From a virus: DNA of 38,688 nt. The position numbers and the translations under genes are program-made. Positions 15,310 through 23,724 of the stretch are shown piece after piece (position 1 is the first letter of the stretch; every line of letters begins with the position of its first letter). The notes under the pieces were generated by a model. The model saw only the letters and a list, made by a program, of their open reading frames with translations, did not search any database and was not told the origin of the DNA. The stretch lies in the IMG/VR virus record IMGVR_UViG_3300048136_000153, positions 1 through 38,688 of that record, one strand, 5' to 3'.

Positions 15310-17574
15310 CTAGAACGGTACGTCGTCGTCTTCCCAGTTTGCAGGATCTAGCGGGTCACCGGCCTCAACTACCGGCCACGACAGCTTGACGTTGTTGTGA
15401 GCCTCAAAGGCTCCCCGGGCATCGCTGAGCATTGCCAGCTTCACGCACCGGACACGTGCCTCACCGACACGCTTCTGTGTTTCCCCCATAACTAACCCCT
15501 CACAGGCTCTTAGGTGTTTCCAGAATGCCACCTCTTTCATGGGCGACTCGTATCTGCCACGGACGCTGCTGACATAGATGTCGTACAGCTGCGCCTTCGG
15601 GACGTCATCGCCCCACTCTACTTTGTCGCCAGCGACACGGTGCTCACGTATCTCGCCGTTCTGCAGGCAGCTTAACAGCCAATTATCTATCGTGCCCATG
15701 CTCTCCAGCTTCTGGTCCGATAGCGCCTCAGTGTGGGGCGCCGACCGCACGTTGATGGTGCTGAGGTCGAAAGACTGAAGGAAGTGCATGATTGCAGCCG
15801 CACCACCTTGGACATACCAGCGGTCCAAATTGGCAAAGTACTGCGAGTCTTGCTGCCTGCAGGTGCTGACATCGAATACAGCGAACCGCCTCTCGTCCAG
15901 GGACGCCGGCACGACCCAATCCTCGTTCGATGTAAACAGGATCCGCGTGTAGTTGGGCGCCGTGTAGGCGTCTACGCCCTTACGCTCGATGGTGATCTCT
16001 GGGTTGGTCAGTAGGTCCTTGAGCGCACCCTCAGAGCTCTTAGCCCCAGCCCAGAAAGCCTCGTCGGCCTGCAGGATCAGGGTGTCCTCCAGGTGCCGGT
16101 TGAAGTTACCGGTCACGTGCTCAGCCCTGGACACGATCTTGTGGTGTGCCTTAACCAGGCCACCCAGGATCTCACCGAACTTAGTCTTGCCCGTACCCTT
16201 ACGGCCTCGCAGCACTAACCCGACACCGACCTTGGTCAGTGGCTGCTGAATGATCTGCGCGCACCAGGCGATGATGTAGTTGGCGTACTCTGCGTTGCCG
16301 TCTGCGATGACGTCGGTCACGAAGTCGATCCAGGGCTGCACGTCACCCTGCACAGGCTCAAAGGTCCAGCCCTGCCACAGGTTGTACTTCGACAGCTTCT
16401 CGCTGTCCGGTGCAAAGGTCAGCCCCGCGGGATAGGTCCTACGCTCGGGGTGCTCTAGCCATAGGTCGACCAGGTTCACCATCTTCGGCTTCCCGCCGTC
16501 GTCTGCCAGGATGCGGCAGTTGGCGTACTCTTTCTTTAAGTCCTCGAGCTTATAAAGCACGATCGACACGCCGGTGATGTCCTCTCGGATCACCCTGGCG
16601 CTGCCCTCTACCTGGACGAAAGCCCAGTGCTTGAGCATTTCGGGCAGCTTCTCTTCCTTGACCTCCTCGCCGACGACCTCCATCTCCTGGCGCTTGATGA
16701 AGGCAGCGGTCACTGGCATCTTGCCTTCGCTGTCGAACGTGTCCCACCGACGCTCACACTCACCTGGCTGATACTTGGCGCCGGTCGCTGACCAGTCGTC
16801 CCACAGCTCCAAACCTTCTAGCTCACCGTCGAACTGGTGGTGTAGGGCCATGCCGACCTTGATCCAGTCATCGTGGTGGGCGTCGGGGTCTATCTTTTCC
16901 AGGAGCTCACGCATTTCCTGGGCGGTGGCGTTTAGCTTTGGCCGCAGGTGTGACAGGTCGTCGGGGTCGTGCTGCACAGCCTCAACGCCTTTCCGCACCA
17001 GCTCCCACCCACGCTCAGAGGCGCGTCGTTCAAAGTAGTCGACAAACGCCTGCGCCTTGTCGCGAGTAATGACCGGGAGCTTAGTCCAGGGTGTGTCGGC
17101 GATGCTGATACCGTTGACCCACTGGTACGGTTGATTGGTTTGTGGGTGTATCCCGAACGCCACGAACTGCTGCCCGTCGGCCAGGATCTCCACCGCGTGC
17201 TTGCTGCCCTCAGCGTCCTCATACTCAGAGCTGCGGATCTTGGTAAACCCACCCTCAACCCTAAACGGCATAATGCACTTAGGTTTCTTGCCGACGCGGA
17301 TCGGCGACTGGCCAATGTTCTCTTTCAGCCAGTGGATCAGGTCATAGTTGAGTTTTCGGTCGTGGCAATCGATATCGACCGCAATGGTCTTACGGCATAG
17401 GACACCGATACCGCCGTCCTTGTGCCCGTTGCCTGACCAGGTGTCGACGTCATTGTGCGTCGCCCGGATATCTTGCCAGCCTGGTAGCACTGGCGCCTTC
17501 TTGCCTTTCTTGATGGGCACGATTTCGTACCCCATGTCGACCATCCGATGGCCGTATTGTTGTAAGAATGCCAT
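15310..17574 (-). CDS. Primase-polymerase / superfamily 3-type helicase fusion
   Basis: 754 residues from ATG 17574. The N-terminal archaeo-eukaryotic primase (prim-pol) domain covers about 1-165 and has the metal-binding DID at 67-69 (IAVDIDCHD) and HAVEIL at about 126-131. A PriCT_2-like linker (about 215-285) follows, with WIKVGMALHH and ELWDDWSATG. The C-terminal D5/VirE-like helicase has Walker A GRKGTGKT at 457-464, Walker B-like LILQADEAFW at 499-508 and a sensor ILFTSNEDW at 546-553. One protein would thus make primers and unwind the fork, working with the PolA at 19647. It lies in the left early block, opposite in direction to the other replication genes. Confidence 0.9.
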   Translation of the reverse strand: MAFLQQYGHRMVDMGYEIVPIKKGKKAPVLPGWQDIRATHNDVDTWSGNGHKDGGIGVLCRKTIAVDIDCHDRKLNYDLIHWLKENIGQSPIRVGKKPKCIMPFRVEGGFTKIRSSEYEDAEGSKHAVEILADGQQFVAFGIHPQTNQPYQWVNGISIADTPWTKLPVITRDKAQAFVDYFERRASERGWELVRKGVEAVQHDPDDLSHLRPKLNATAQEMRELLEKIDPDAHHDDWIKVGMALHHQFDGELEGLELWDDWSATGAKYQPGECERRWDTFDSEGKMPVTAAFIKRQEMEVVGEEVKEEKLPEMLKHWAFVQVEGSARVIREDITGVSIVLYKLEDLKKEYANCRILADDGGKPKMVNLVDLWLEHPERRTYPAGLTFAPDSEKLSKYNLWQGWTFEPVQGDVQPWIDFVTDVIADGNAEYANYIIAWCAQIIQQPLTKVGVGLVLRGRKGTGKTKFGEILGGLVKAHHKIVSRAEHVTGNFNRHLEDTLILQADEAFWAGAKSSEGALKDLLTNPEITIERKGVDAYTAPNYTRILFTSNEDWVVPASLDERRFAVFDVSTCRQQDSQYFANLDRWYVQGGAAAIMHFLQSFDLSTINVRSAPHTEALSDQKLESMGTIDNWLLSCLQNGEIREHRVAGDKVEWGDDVPKAQLYDIYVSSVRGRYESPMKEVAFWKHLRACEGLVMGETQKRVGEARVRCVKLAMLSDARGAFEAHNNVKLSWPVVEAGDPLDPANWEDDDVPF

Positions 17575-17588
17575 GTATCCCCCGCAGC

Positions 17589-17816
17589 TTAGACTTCATC
17601 GACTTCATTCAATATTTGTGGTGCCAACTGCCACCACTTCACTTTCCCGTCTGTTAACACTTCCATCTGGCAAGCCCGCAGCGCCGGCACCTTTCCCTCG
17701 GTGCGCCATTTAGATAGCGCCTGCTTAGTTACATCTAACCGTCCGGCCAGCTTGTTGTAGCTGTTCTGAGCCACTAGCTCTGCCACTTTGTCGATGCTGA
17801 TCCGCACCAATTGCAT
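17589..17816 (-). CDS. Cro/YdaS-like transcriptional regulator
   Basis: 75 residues from ATG 17816 (GGAAGAG upstream); an in-frame GTG at 17831 would add five residues. The sequence has a compact helix-turn-helix (NKLAGRLDVTKQALSKWR). It is followed by VPALRACQMEVLTDGKVKWWQLAP, the arrangement of Cro/YdaS-type phage repressors where the recognition helix is followed by an IP-x-RA-like motif. It is transcribed divergently from the replication block. The intergenic region carries two copies of the CAAC-N5-GTTG palindrome, so it is the most likely factor that binds the four such sites. No CI-like partner is seen. Confidence 0.8.
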   Translation of the reverse strand: MQLVRISIDKVAELVAQNSYNKLAGRLDVTKQALSKWRTEGKVPALRACQMEVLTDGKVKWWQLAPQILNEVDEV

Positions 17817-17861
17817 GTCTTTCTCTTCCACTTTCCGTCCCTCAACTTCAACCTGTACTTA

Positions 17862-17918
17862 CAACATACGGTTGACACCCTATAGTCAAACCCTTATTGT
17901 CGCAACAACTTTTGGTTG
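17862..17918. promoter_or_regulatory. Divergent early control region with two operators
   Basis: Palindromes CAAC-ATACG-GTTG (17862-17874) and CAAC-TTTTG-GTTG (17906-17918) flank a plus-strand promoter: TTGACA at 17872-17877, 17-base spacer, TATTGT at 17895-17900. The -35 overlaps the first operator; the second lies just downstream of the start site. A minus-strand TTGACT (complement of 17889-17884) mirrors the plus -35 within the inverted repeat GTTGAC-N8-GTCAAAC, but its -10 is weak. The replication block starts at 17938 behind GGAG. Confidence 0.75.
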
Positions 17919-17937
17919 AAAGTGAATGGAGTGATTA

Positions 17938-19062
17938 ATGGCACACAGTGTTTTGGGGGCATCAAAAGCGCATAGATGGATAACCTGCCCGGGGTCCGTC
18001 AGATTAGAAGAAAAATTTCCCGACACCACATCTCCCGCGGCTGCTGAGGGCACGGCAGCTCACGCATTAGCTGAGGTTTGTCTCACGATGAACCTGGCAC
18101 CGGAACAATACATTGGCTCGACTGTTGAGGACCACTTGGTCGATGACCACATGGCCGGGCACGTCGCCACGTACATCGACTACATCAACATGCACCCCGG
18201 TGTGCACTACTTTGAGGTAAAGGTCGATTACTCAGCGTACGCACCTGGCGGATACGGCACCGCCGACTGCCTATCGTTCGCCGACGGGGTCATGCGCGTC
18301 ATCGATTTAAAGTACGGCCGCGGCGTCAAGGTGTTTGCCGACGATAACGCGCAGCTCAAGCTGTACGCCCTGGGCGCTTTCCTCCAACACGGGTTCGACT
18401 TCCAGGTCGACGTCATTGAGATGACGATCGTGCAGCCCCGACTGGATCACATCGACACTGCCATTATGCGCGTGAAGGATCTCCTGGCGTGGGCACGTAA
18501 CGTTGTAAAGCCAGCGGCCGAGCTGGCCATTACAGACGACGCACCCTTTAAACCAAGCGAGGGCGCGTGTCGGTTTTGTAAAGCTAAGGCCAGCTGCAAA
18601 GCCTTAGCGGATCACAACCTCATAGCCGTACAGGGTGAGTTTGAGAACCTGGACGAGGCGCTGGAGCAGCGCAGCCCCGACACACTAAACCCCGAGGAGC
18701 TTGCCGAGCTGTTGCAGAGGGCAGACCTCATAACCTCATGGGCGACCAGCCTGAAAGAGCACGCAACCAATACGTTATTTAACGGCGGCGTGATTCCTGG
18801 CTACAAGGTCGTGTCCGGTCGCAGCCACCGAAAGTGGGTGGATGATGAAAAGGCAGCCTATGAGGTGCACAAAAGATTGGGACAGGCAGCATTCACGTCC
18901 CGACTCAAATCTCCGGCGCAAGTAGAAAAAATGCTTGGCCGCGCAGATAGCGGTGAGATTGCCGAACTCATCGTTAAACCCGAAGGCAAGCCAACCCTGG
19001 TGTCTGATACGGATCCACGTCCGGCAGTAGGCGCGGCATTTAATGATCTGAATGAGGAATGA
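17938..19062 (+). CDS. DUF2800 protein, Cas4/RecB-like nuclease
   Basis: 374 residues from ATG 17938 with GGAG six bases upstream. The PD-(D/E)xK core is visible: Asp110 (GYGTAD), Asp123-x-Lys125 (VIDLKYG) and the RecB-type QLKLYALG at 139-146. Cys17 near the N-terminus and Cys211, Cys214, Cys220 (CRFCKAKASC) form the four-cysteine set that holds an iron-sulphur cluster in Cas4/AddB-type nucleases. DUF2800 genes are regularly next to the Enc34-type SSB and PolA in phages, as here. It probably processes DNA ends or recombination intermediates during replication. It is the first gene of the right early operon. Confidence 0.9.
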   Translation: MAHSVLGASKAHRWITCPGSVRLEEKFPDTTSPAAAEGTAAHALAEVCLTMNLAPEQYIGSTVEDHLVDDHMAGHVATYIDYINMHPGVHYFEVKVDYSAYAPGGYGTADCLSFADGVMRVIDLKYGRGVKVFADDNAQLKLYALGAFLQHGFDFQVDVIEMTIVQPRLDHIDTAIMRVKDLLAWARNVVKPAAELAITDDAPFKPSEGACRFCKAKASCKALADHNLIAVQGEFENLDEALEQRSPDTLNPEELAELLQRADLITSWATSLKEHATNTLFNGGVIPGYKVVSGRSHRKWVDDEKAAYEVHKRLGQAAFTSRLKSPAQVEKMLGRADSGEIAELIVKPEGKPTLVSDTDPRPAVGAAFNDLNEE

Positions 19063-19065
19063 TCA

Positions 19066-19617
19066 ATGAGCAAAGTCATTACATTGAAGAACGTCCGACT
19101 ATCGTTTCCACAAATCTGGACCCCCAAGGCGTACATGGAAGGCCAGACCCCGAAGTTCAGCGCGAACTTCTTACTTGATAAGGATGGCGACGCCGACCAA
19201 ATCAAGGAATTTAAGGATGCGATAAAGGAGGCAGCTGCTGCTGGTTTCAACGGGCAGATCCCCAAGGGAATCAAAACCTGCCTCGGTGACGGTGAGGAGA
19301 AGGCATACGACGGCTATGAGAACGCTGTCTTTGTGTCCTGCTCGTCGCGCCAACGCCCTGTGGTTATCGACCGAGACCGGACCCCGTTAGTTGAGGAAGA
19401 TGGCCGCCCATACGCCGGGTGTTACGTAAACGCTGCTGTGTCGCTCTGGGTGCAGAACAACCAGTGGGGTAAGCGTGTGAACTGCAACCTGAACGCGATC
19501 CAGTTCGTAAAAGACGGTGACTCGTTCGGTAGCAACGCCATGCGTGTGGAGTCTGTCTTTGACGATATCAGTCAGGAGCAGGCAGCGGACGCTGCAGAGG
19601 ACGACTTCCTTAGCTAA
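19066..19617 (+). CDS. Single-stranded DNA-binding protein, Enc34 type (DUF2815)
   Basis: 183 residues from ATG 19066, three bases after the previous stop. The opening KVITLKNVRLSFPQIWTPK, the central SANFLLDKD, and the C-terminal NCNLNAIQFVKDGDSFG match the DUF2815 / Enc34 ssDNA-binding family (an OB-fold). The last 20 residues are acidic (EQAADAAEDDFLS), like the protein-interaction tail of other SSBs. It would coat single strands made by the helicase and recruit the polymerase. Directly behind it is a strong terminator. Confidence 0.9.
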   Translation: MSKVITLKNVRLSFPQIWTPKAYMEGQTPKFSANFLLDKDGDADQIKEFKDAIKEAAAAGFNGQIPKGIKTCLGDGEEKAYDGYENAVFVSCSSRQRPVVIDRDRTPLVEEDGRPYAGCYVNAAVSLWVQNNQWGKRVNCNLNAIQFVKDGDSFGSNAMRVESVFDDISQEQAADAAEDDFLS

Positions 19618-19621
19618 GGAT

Positions 19622-19646
19622 CGGGGCTTCGGCCCCGTTTTTCTTT
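19622..19646 (+). terminator. Strong hairpin terminator between SSB and DNA polymerase
   Basis: A 6-bp GC stem (CGGGGC/GCCCCG, 19622-19627 and 19632-19637) closes the very stable TTCG loop and is followed by TTTTTCTTT. The polymerase ATG comes directly after the T run (19647), leaving no recognisable ribosome site. It probably limits polymerase mRNA relative to the DUF2800/SSB mRNA. Confidence 0.85.
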
Positions 19647-21545
19647 ATGAAGAAAATAAGCATCGATTTTGAGACATACAGCGAGTGCGATATTCGCTCC
19701 GCTGGTGCGTATGCCTACGCCGACCACGACACCACCGAGGTGCTGTGCCTGGCTTGGGCTGTAGATAGCCAGGCGCCTAAGCTGTGGCTTCCTGGGGACG
19801 CGCTTCCGTTTGAGCTGTTCAAGTTAATTAAGGACGGCGCCGAGGTGTGGGCTTGGAACAGCTTCTTTGAAATGTGTATTTGGAACCTGGTCCTGCAATG
19901 GCCAGAGATCCAAATGCGGCAATGGAACGACACCGCTGCCCTGGCAGCCGCACAGGCGTACCCGCGCGCCCTGGGAAAGTGTGGCGATGCACTAGGACTC
20001 GAGGGTGACCAGGCGAAGGATAAGCGAGGCAAGTTGCTGATCCAGCGGCTCTGCAAACCTTACCGGGGCCAACGCAATCGTGACCCTCAGCTGCTGCAGG
20101 AGCTCTACGATTACTGCCTCCAGGACGTTGTCGCCGAACGTGAGATACGTGGCCGGCTGCGAGAGCTGCGTGGTGCGGAGCGTAAAGTCTTTACCCTGGA
20201 CCAAACTATCAACTGGCGCGGCGTGCGCCTGGATAAGGACAGCATCGAGCATGCCCTGGTGATCATCGACCAGGTGGCGTCGCAGCTAAACGCCGAGGTA
20301 GAGAAGATAACGAACGGCGAGATGGCATCTACTGCCAGCCGAGCACGTGCCCTGGCATGGATAGAAAGCCAGGGGTATGAGATGACAAGCTACGACAAGG
20401 CAGCGGTACAGGCTGCACTTGACGATGCTATGTGCCCGCCTAACGTCAGACGTTTCCTTGAGATACGCCAGGCTCTGTCGAAGGCAAGCACCAAAAAGTA
20501 TGACGCTATGCGTGCGGTCCTGGGAAAGGATGGCCGCGCCCACGGTGTCCTTCTATATCATGGGGCTGCGACGGGTCGGTGGGCTGGGAGGCACTTCCAA
20601 CCTCAGAACTTGCCGCGACCAAGTGTAGACGACGTCGACAGCGTCATCGACTCGTTGCGGTCCCGTGACCCGAGAAAAATACCAGGCGAGCCGATGGAGT
20701 CACTCGCCAGCTGCTTGCGGGGTATGTTGATTGCCTCACCCGGTAACCGCCTCATTGTGTGCGACTACGCCAGTATCGAGGCCAGGGTGTTGGCCTGGAT
20801 GGCCGACCACGACTCGACGCTGAACTATTTCCACAAAGGTCTCGACATTTACAAGGCCACGGCCTCAGACATGTACGGGATTCCGTACCGCGACATTGAT
20901 AAAGACCAACGCTTCCTGGGAAAAGTCGCAACCCTGGCCCTTGGATACCAGGGCGGTGTCCGTGCGTTCCAGAAGATGGCCCAGGCATACGGCGCCGACA
21001 TTGACGACCAGACAGCCATGCGTGTCCGCGATGACTGGCGCGCAGCCAACAAACCTATTGTGTCGTTGTGGGCTGAGATCGAGCGTGCAGCCATTAGCGC
21101 GGTCACCTGGGGTGGGGAGATAGAAACCCGCTGCGGGTCGTTCAAGCTGATCAAAAACGACCTGCTTTTTAAGCTGCCATCGGGGCGGATCCTGTCGTTC
21201 CCGAACGCTCACTTCAAAATGAATGAGTGGGGCGATAACCGGCTCGCCTATGAGGGCATGAACAACCAGATCCACCGGTGGGGTGTCATCGACATGTACG
21301 GCGGCTCCCTGGTTCAGTCGATTACCCAGGCCATTGCGCGAGACCTCTTGGCCCACGCCGTTACCCAGGTTGAGGCCGCCGGCTACCCGGTCGTGTTAAC
21401 AGTGCACGACGAGATCGTTGCCGACGTGCCACAGGATCACGGCTCCCTGGCTGAGTTCGAGAAGATTATGACCACTGCCCCGCCCTGGGGTTTAGGTATT
21501 CCTATTGACGCAGAAGGATATGAATCGAGGAGATATAGAAAGTGA
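19647..21545 (+). CDS. Family A DNA polymerase (PolA) with 3'-5' exonuclease
   Basis: 632 residues. The N-terminal exonuclease begins ISIDFETYSE with Asp7/Glu9. The palm/fingers carry motif A CDYASIEAR (Asp373), motif B R422-x3-K426-x3-L430-x3-Y434, and motif C HDE at 587-589. Length fits short phage PolA without a 5' nuclease. The residue equivalent to E. coli Phe762 is Leu430. Surveys of viral PolA link Leu there to temperate or slower replicating phages. The start at 19647 matches the usual N-terminus of the family, although no Shine-Dalgarno is visible and a terminator lies immediately upstream. Its stop overlaps the next start (GTGA). Confidence 0.95.
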   Translation: MKKISIDFETYSECDIRSAGAYAYADHDTTEVLCLAWAVDSQAPKLWLPGDALPFELFKLIKDGAEVWAWNSFFEMCIWNLVLQWPEIQMRQWNDTAALAAAQAYPRALGKCGDALGLEGDQAKDKRGKLLIQRLCKPYRGQRNRDPQLLQELYDYCLQDVVAEREIRGRLRELRGAERKVFTLDQTINWRGVRLDKDSIEHALVIIDQVASQLNAEVEKITNGEMASTASRARALAWIESQGYEMTSYDKAAVQAALDDAMCPPNVRRFLEIRQALSKASTKKYDAMRAVLGKDGRAHGVLLYHGAATGRWAGRHFQPQNLPRPSVDDVDSVIDSLRSRDPRKIPGEPMESLASCLRGMLIASPGNRLIVCDYASIEARVLAWMADHDSTLNYFHKGLDIYKATASDMYGIPYRDIDKDQRFLGKVATLALGYQGGVRAFQKMAQAYGADIDDQTAMRVRDDWRAANKPIVSLWAEIERAAISAVTWGGEIETRCGSFKLIKNDLLFKLPSGRILSFPNAHFKMNEWGDNRLAYEGMNNQIHRWGVIDMYGGSLVQSITQAIARDLLAHAVTQVEAAGYPVVLTVHDEIVADVPQDHGSLAEFEKIMTTAPPWGLGIPIDAEGYESRRYRK

Positions 21546-21766
21546 AGACCAACATCGACATCGATAACCCGTGCGTGGGCATTTGCTCAACCACCACCGT
21601 TGGGTCGATCTGGTGCGTTGGCTGTGCTCGTTATTACAAGGATGTTATTGGCTGGAACGGGTACGACATGAATCAGAAGATCCTGGCAGTGCACCGCGCC
21701 GGCGTACATAAAGGCAAAAAGGATCGTGGCGAAGTCGACGATCACTGCGATTACCTTGGTACGTGA
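21542..21766 (+). CDS. DUF1289 cysteine-rich protein
   Basis: 74 residues from GTG 21542, which overlaps the polymerase stop. PCVGICSTTTVGSIWCVGCAR shows the four spaced cysteines of DUF1289 (Cys-x3-Cys, Cys-x2-Cys), presumably a zinc or iron-sulphur site. DUF1289 proteins are short and of unknown function. Here the gene sits between PolA and a nuclease in the replication operon. The C-terminal 20 residues overlap the start of the VRR-NUC gene. Confidence 0.85.
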   Translation: MKTNIDIDNPCVGICSTTTVGSIWCVGCARYYKDVIGWNGYDMNQKILAVHRAGVHKGKKDRGEVDDHCDYLGT

Positions 21767-22022
21767 GGCATATATTGAAAAACGCGTTACCGAGTTGGCG
21801 AAAGCCAAGGGGTGGCTGTCGTTCAAATGGGTGTCGCCTTCGCAGCGAGGCGTCCCCGATCGCATGTACTTCAAAGATGGGCGCATCGTCCTGGTCGAGT
21901 TCAAGGCGCCAGGTAAAAAAGCAACACCGTACCAGGAGGCCATACATCGGCGGCTGCTGGCAGTTGGATTTTCTGTCCACGTTATCGACTCCGTTGAAGA
22001 CGGAGAGAAACTTTTATGCTGA
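21726..22022 (+). CDS. VRR-NUC nuclease
   Basis: About 98 residues. GTG 21726 has AAGGA just upstream, but a shorter start near 21756 (TTG) cannot be excluded. The sequence WVSPSQRGVPDRMYFKDGR, then LVEFKAPGKKATPYQ holds the PD-(D/E)xK signature of the VRR-NUC family (PD at GVPDR, E-x-K at EFK), followed by HRRLLAVGFSVHVID. In phages this stand-alone domain travels with the SNF2-like helicase that follows, and may resolve branched DNA. Its stop overlaps the helicase start. Confidence 0.9.
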   Translation: MAKSTITAITLVREAYIEKRVTELAKAKGWLSFKWVSPSQRGVPDRMYFKDGRIVLVEFKAPGKKATPYQEAIHRRLLAVGFSVHVIDSVEDGEKLLC

Positions 22023-23392
22023 AGCGCACTAACTTACACCCCTATCAGCTCAGAGCTGCGGAGTTTATTCAGCAAAATAAGTCCGCTGCGCTGTGGATTG
22101 ATATGGGACTAGGCAAGACGGTCAGCACCCTGACTGCGCTATCTGACATGCTCGAGGCCGGCGAAGTGAAGCGCGCCCTCGTGATTGCGCCGTTACGCGT
22201 CGCGCAACACACCTGGCCCAGCGAGGTCGAGAACTGGCAACACCTGAAACATCTGGAGCTGTGCGTCCTGGCAGGTAAGCCACAGGCTGCACGCCTGGCC
22301 GGGCTCAAGAGCAGCGCACCGATTCACATCATTAACAGGGAGAACATACCGTGGTTAGTAGACACATTAGGCACCAAGTCATGGGCATACGATTGCGTCG
22401 TAATCGACGAGAGCAGCTCCTTCAAAAACTCAAGCTCGAAAAGGTGGAGGGCCATGAGGAAGATATTGGGCGGCGTCTCTCGGATGATACAGCTGACGGG
22501 CACACCAGCGCCGAACAGTCTTATAGAGCTATGGCCGCAGATATATCTGCTGGATCGGGGGAAGAGACTGGAGAACACGAAGGGTAAGTTCCTGGAGAAG
22601 TACTGCCGCCAGGTGGGCAACCCGTCCTGGGCTCAGTACGAGGTGAAGCCAGACCGTGTGCCAGCGATATACAAAGCCGTCGAGGATGTCGTCCTCCGCA
22701 TGGGCGCAGCCGAATACCTGGACCTGCCCGACCGGGTAGACAGCCAGGTTGTGGTGCAGCTCCCCGGACCGGCCAAGAAAGCATACGAGCAGATGGAGCG
22801 AGACTTCTTAATCCAGGTCGATGAAGGTGAGATCCTGGCAGTCAATGCGGCTGTGCAAATCAATAAGCTGCTCCAGGTCGGCAACGGCGCCGTTTATAAC
22901 GAAGACGGTGGCTGGTCAGAGCTGCACACCGCAAAGCTCACAGCCTTGCAGGAGATTATCGACACCGCCCAAGAGCCTGTCCTTGTGGCGTACCACTACA
23001 AAAGCGACCTGGCACGAATCACGAAGGCGCTAGGTTCAAAAAACGTCCAAGTGCTAGACAAGAATCCTCGAACGATAGATCAATGGAACGCCGGCAAGAT
23101 ACCTGTCTTGTTAGCCCACCCCGCTAGTGCAGGTCACGGCCTGAACCTGCAAAAGGGCGGAAACGTCATTGTGTGGTTTGGTTTGAGCTGGTCACTGGAG
23201 CTGTATCAGCAGTTCAATGCCCGGCTGCATAGGCAGGGGCAAACAAAACCGGTACGCATTCATCATATTTTGGCAGACACACCTGCTGATCGCGGGGTGT
23301 TTGAAGTACTGCAAGGAAAAGCGGAGACGCAAAACAACTTGCTTCAACACTTCATTGACAAAATTTCAAACGCAAAAAAAAAGTTGAGGTAA
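22016..23392 (+). CDS. SNF2/DEAD-like superfamily 2 helicase
   Basis: 458 residues from ATG 22016. Motif I is DMGLGKT (29-35), motif II DESSSFKN (131-138), and motif III LTGTPAPN (160-167). The C-terminal domain has the SNF2-like HGLNLQKGGNVIVWFG and the arginine-finger motif QQFNARLHRQGQ. Length is that of the short phage SNF2-type proteins with no accessory domains. It is expected to move or remodel DNA with the VRR-NUC protein made immediately before it, in replication or recombination. The end of the operon follows after DUF3310. Confidence 0.95.
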   Translation: MLKRTNLHPYQLRAAEFIQQNKSAALWIDMGLGKTVSTLTALSDMLEAGEVKRALVIAPLRVAQHTWPSEVENWQHLKHLELCVLAGKPQAARLAGLKSSAPIHIINRENIPWLVDTLGTKSWAYDCVVIDESSSFKNSSSKRWRAMRKILGGVSRMIQLTGTPAPNSLIELWPQIYLLDRGKRLENTKGKFLEKYCRQVGNPSWAQYEVKPDRVPAIYKAVEDVVLRMGAAEYLDLPDRVDSQVVVQLPGPAKKAYEQMERDFLIQVDEGEILAVNAAVQINKLLQVGNGAVYNEDGGWSELHTAKLTALQEIIDTAQEPVLVAYHYKSDLARITKALGSKNVQVLDKNPRTIDQWNAGKIPVLLAHPASAGHGLNLQKGGNVIVWFGLSWSLELYQQFNARLHRQGQTKPVRIHHILADTPADRGVFEVLQGKAETQNNLLQHFIDKISNAKKKLR

Positions 23393-23396
23393 CAAC

Positions 23397-23639
23397 ATGA
23401 CAGATGAAAAAAAGTGGAACGACAACGTAAACCACCCCAAGCATTACAACCAGGGCAACATCGAGTGCATCGATTACTTGCGCGACAACCTGGGGGACGG
23501 TTTTAGCTATTACCTGGAGGGCAACATCAAGAAGTACATGCACCGCTGGCGCTACAAGAAAGCGCCCGTGGAAGATTTACGCAAGGCCGCCTGGTACTTG
23601 GGCAAGCTCATAGAGAGTCAAGTATTTGACGAGCATTGA
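23397..23639 (+). CDS. DUF3310 protein
   Basis: 80 residues from ATG 23397. The pattern VNHPKHYNQGNIECIDYLRD, then FSYYLEGNIKKYMHRWRYK and DLRKAAWYLGKLIE is the complete DUF3310 domain, a short helical phage protein sometimes annotated as nucleotide-kinase-like without proof. It is the last gene of the right early operon and converges with the end of the late block. Confidence 0.9.
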   Translation: MTDEKKWNDNVNHPKHYNQGNIECIDYLRDNLGDGFSYYLEGNIKKYMHRWRYKKAPVEDLRKAAWYLGKLIESQVFDEH

Positions 23640-23689
23640 GGTGCGTATAGCGCCTTTCTGCGATCGCCCTGTAAATCAATGGCTTAGGA

Positions 23690-23724
23690 TGTACTGGTAC
23701 GCTGCTGGTACAGTTACTTCTTTT
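23690..23724 (+). terminator. Possible terminator in the convergent junction
   Basis: A 10-bp imperfect stem (23690-23699 with 23703-23712, three G-U pairs on the plus transcript) is followed by GTTACTTCTTTTTCTT. It could stop rightward transcription 50 bases beyond the DUF3310 stop. The T run begins late and belongs to the Lys-rich end of the opposing gene, so this is tentative. Confidence 0.4.

Noticed and set aside
23659-23666. GCGATCGC octamer resembling the cyanobacterial HIP1 element
   Set aside because: A single noticed copy is not informative about the host.
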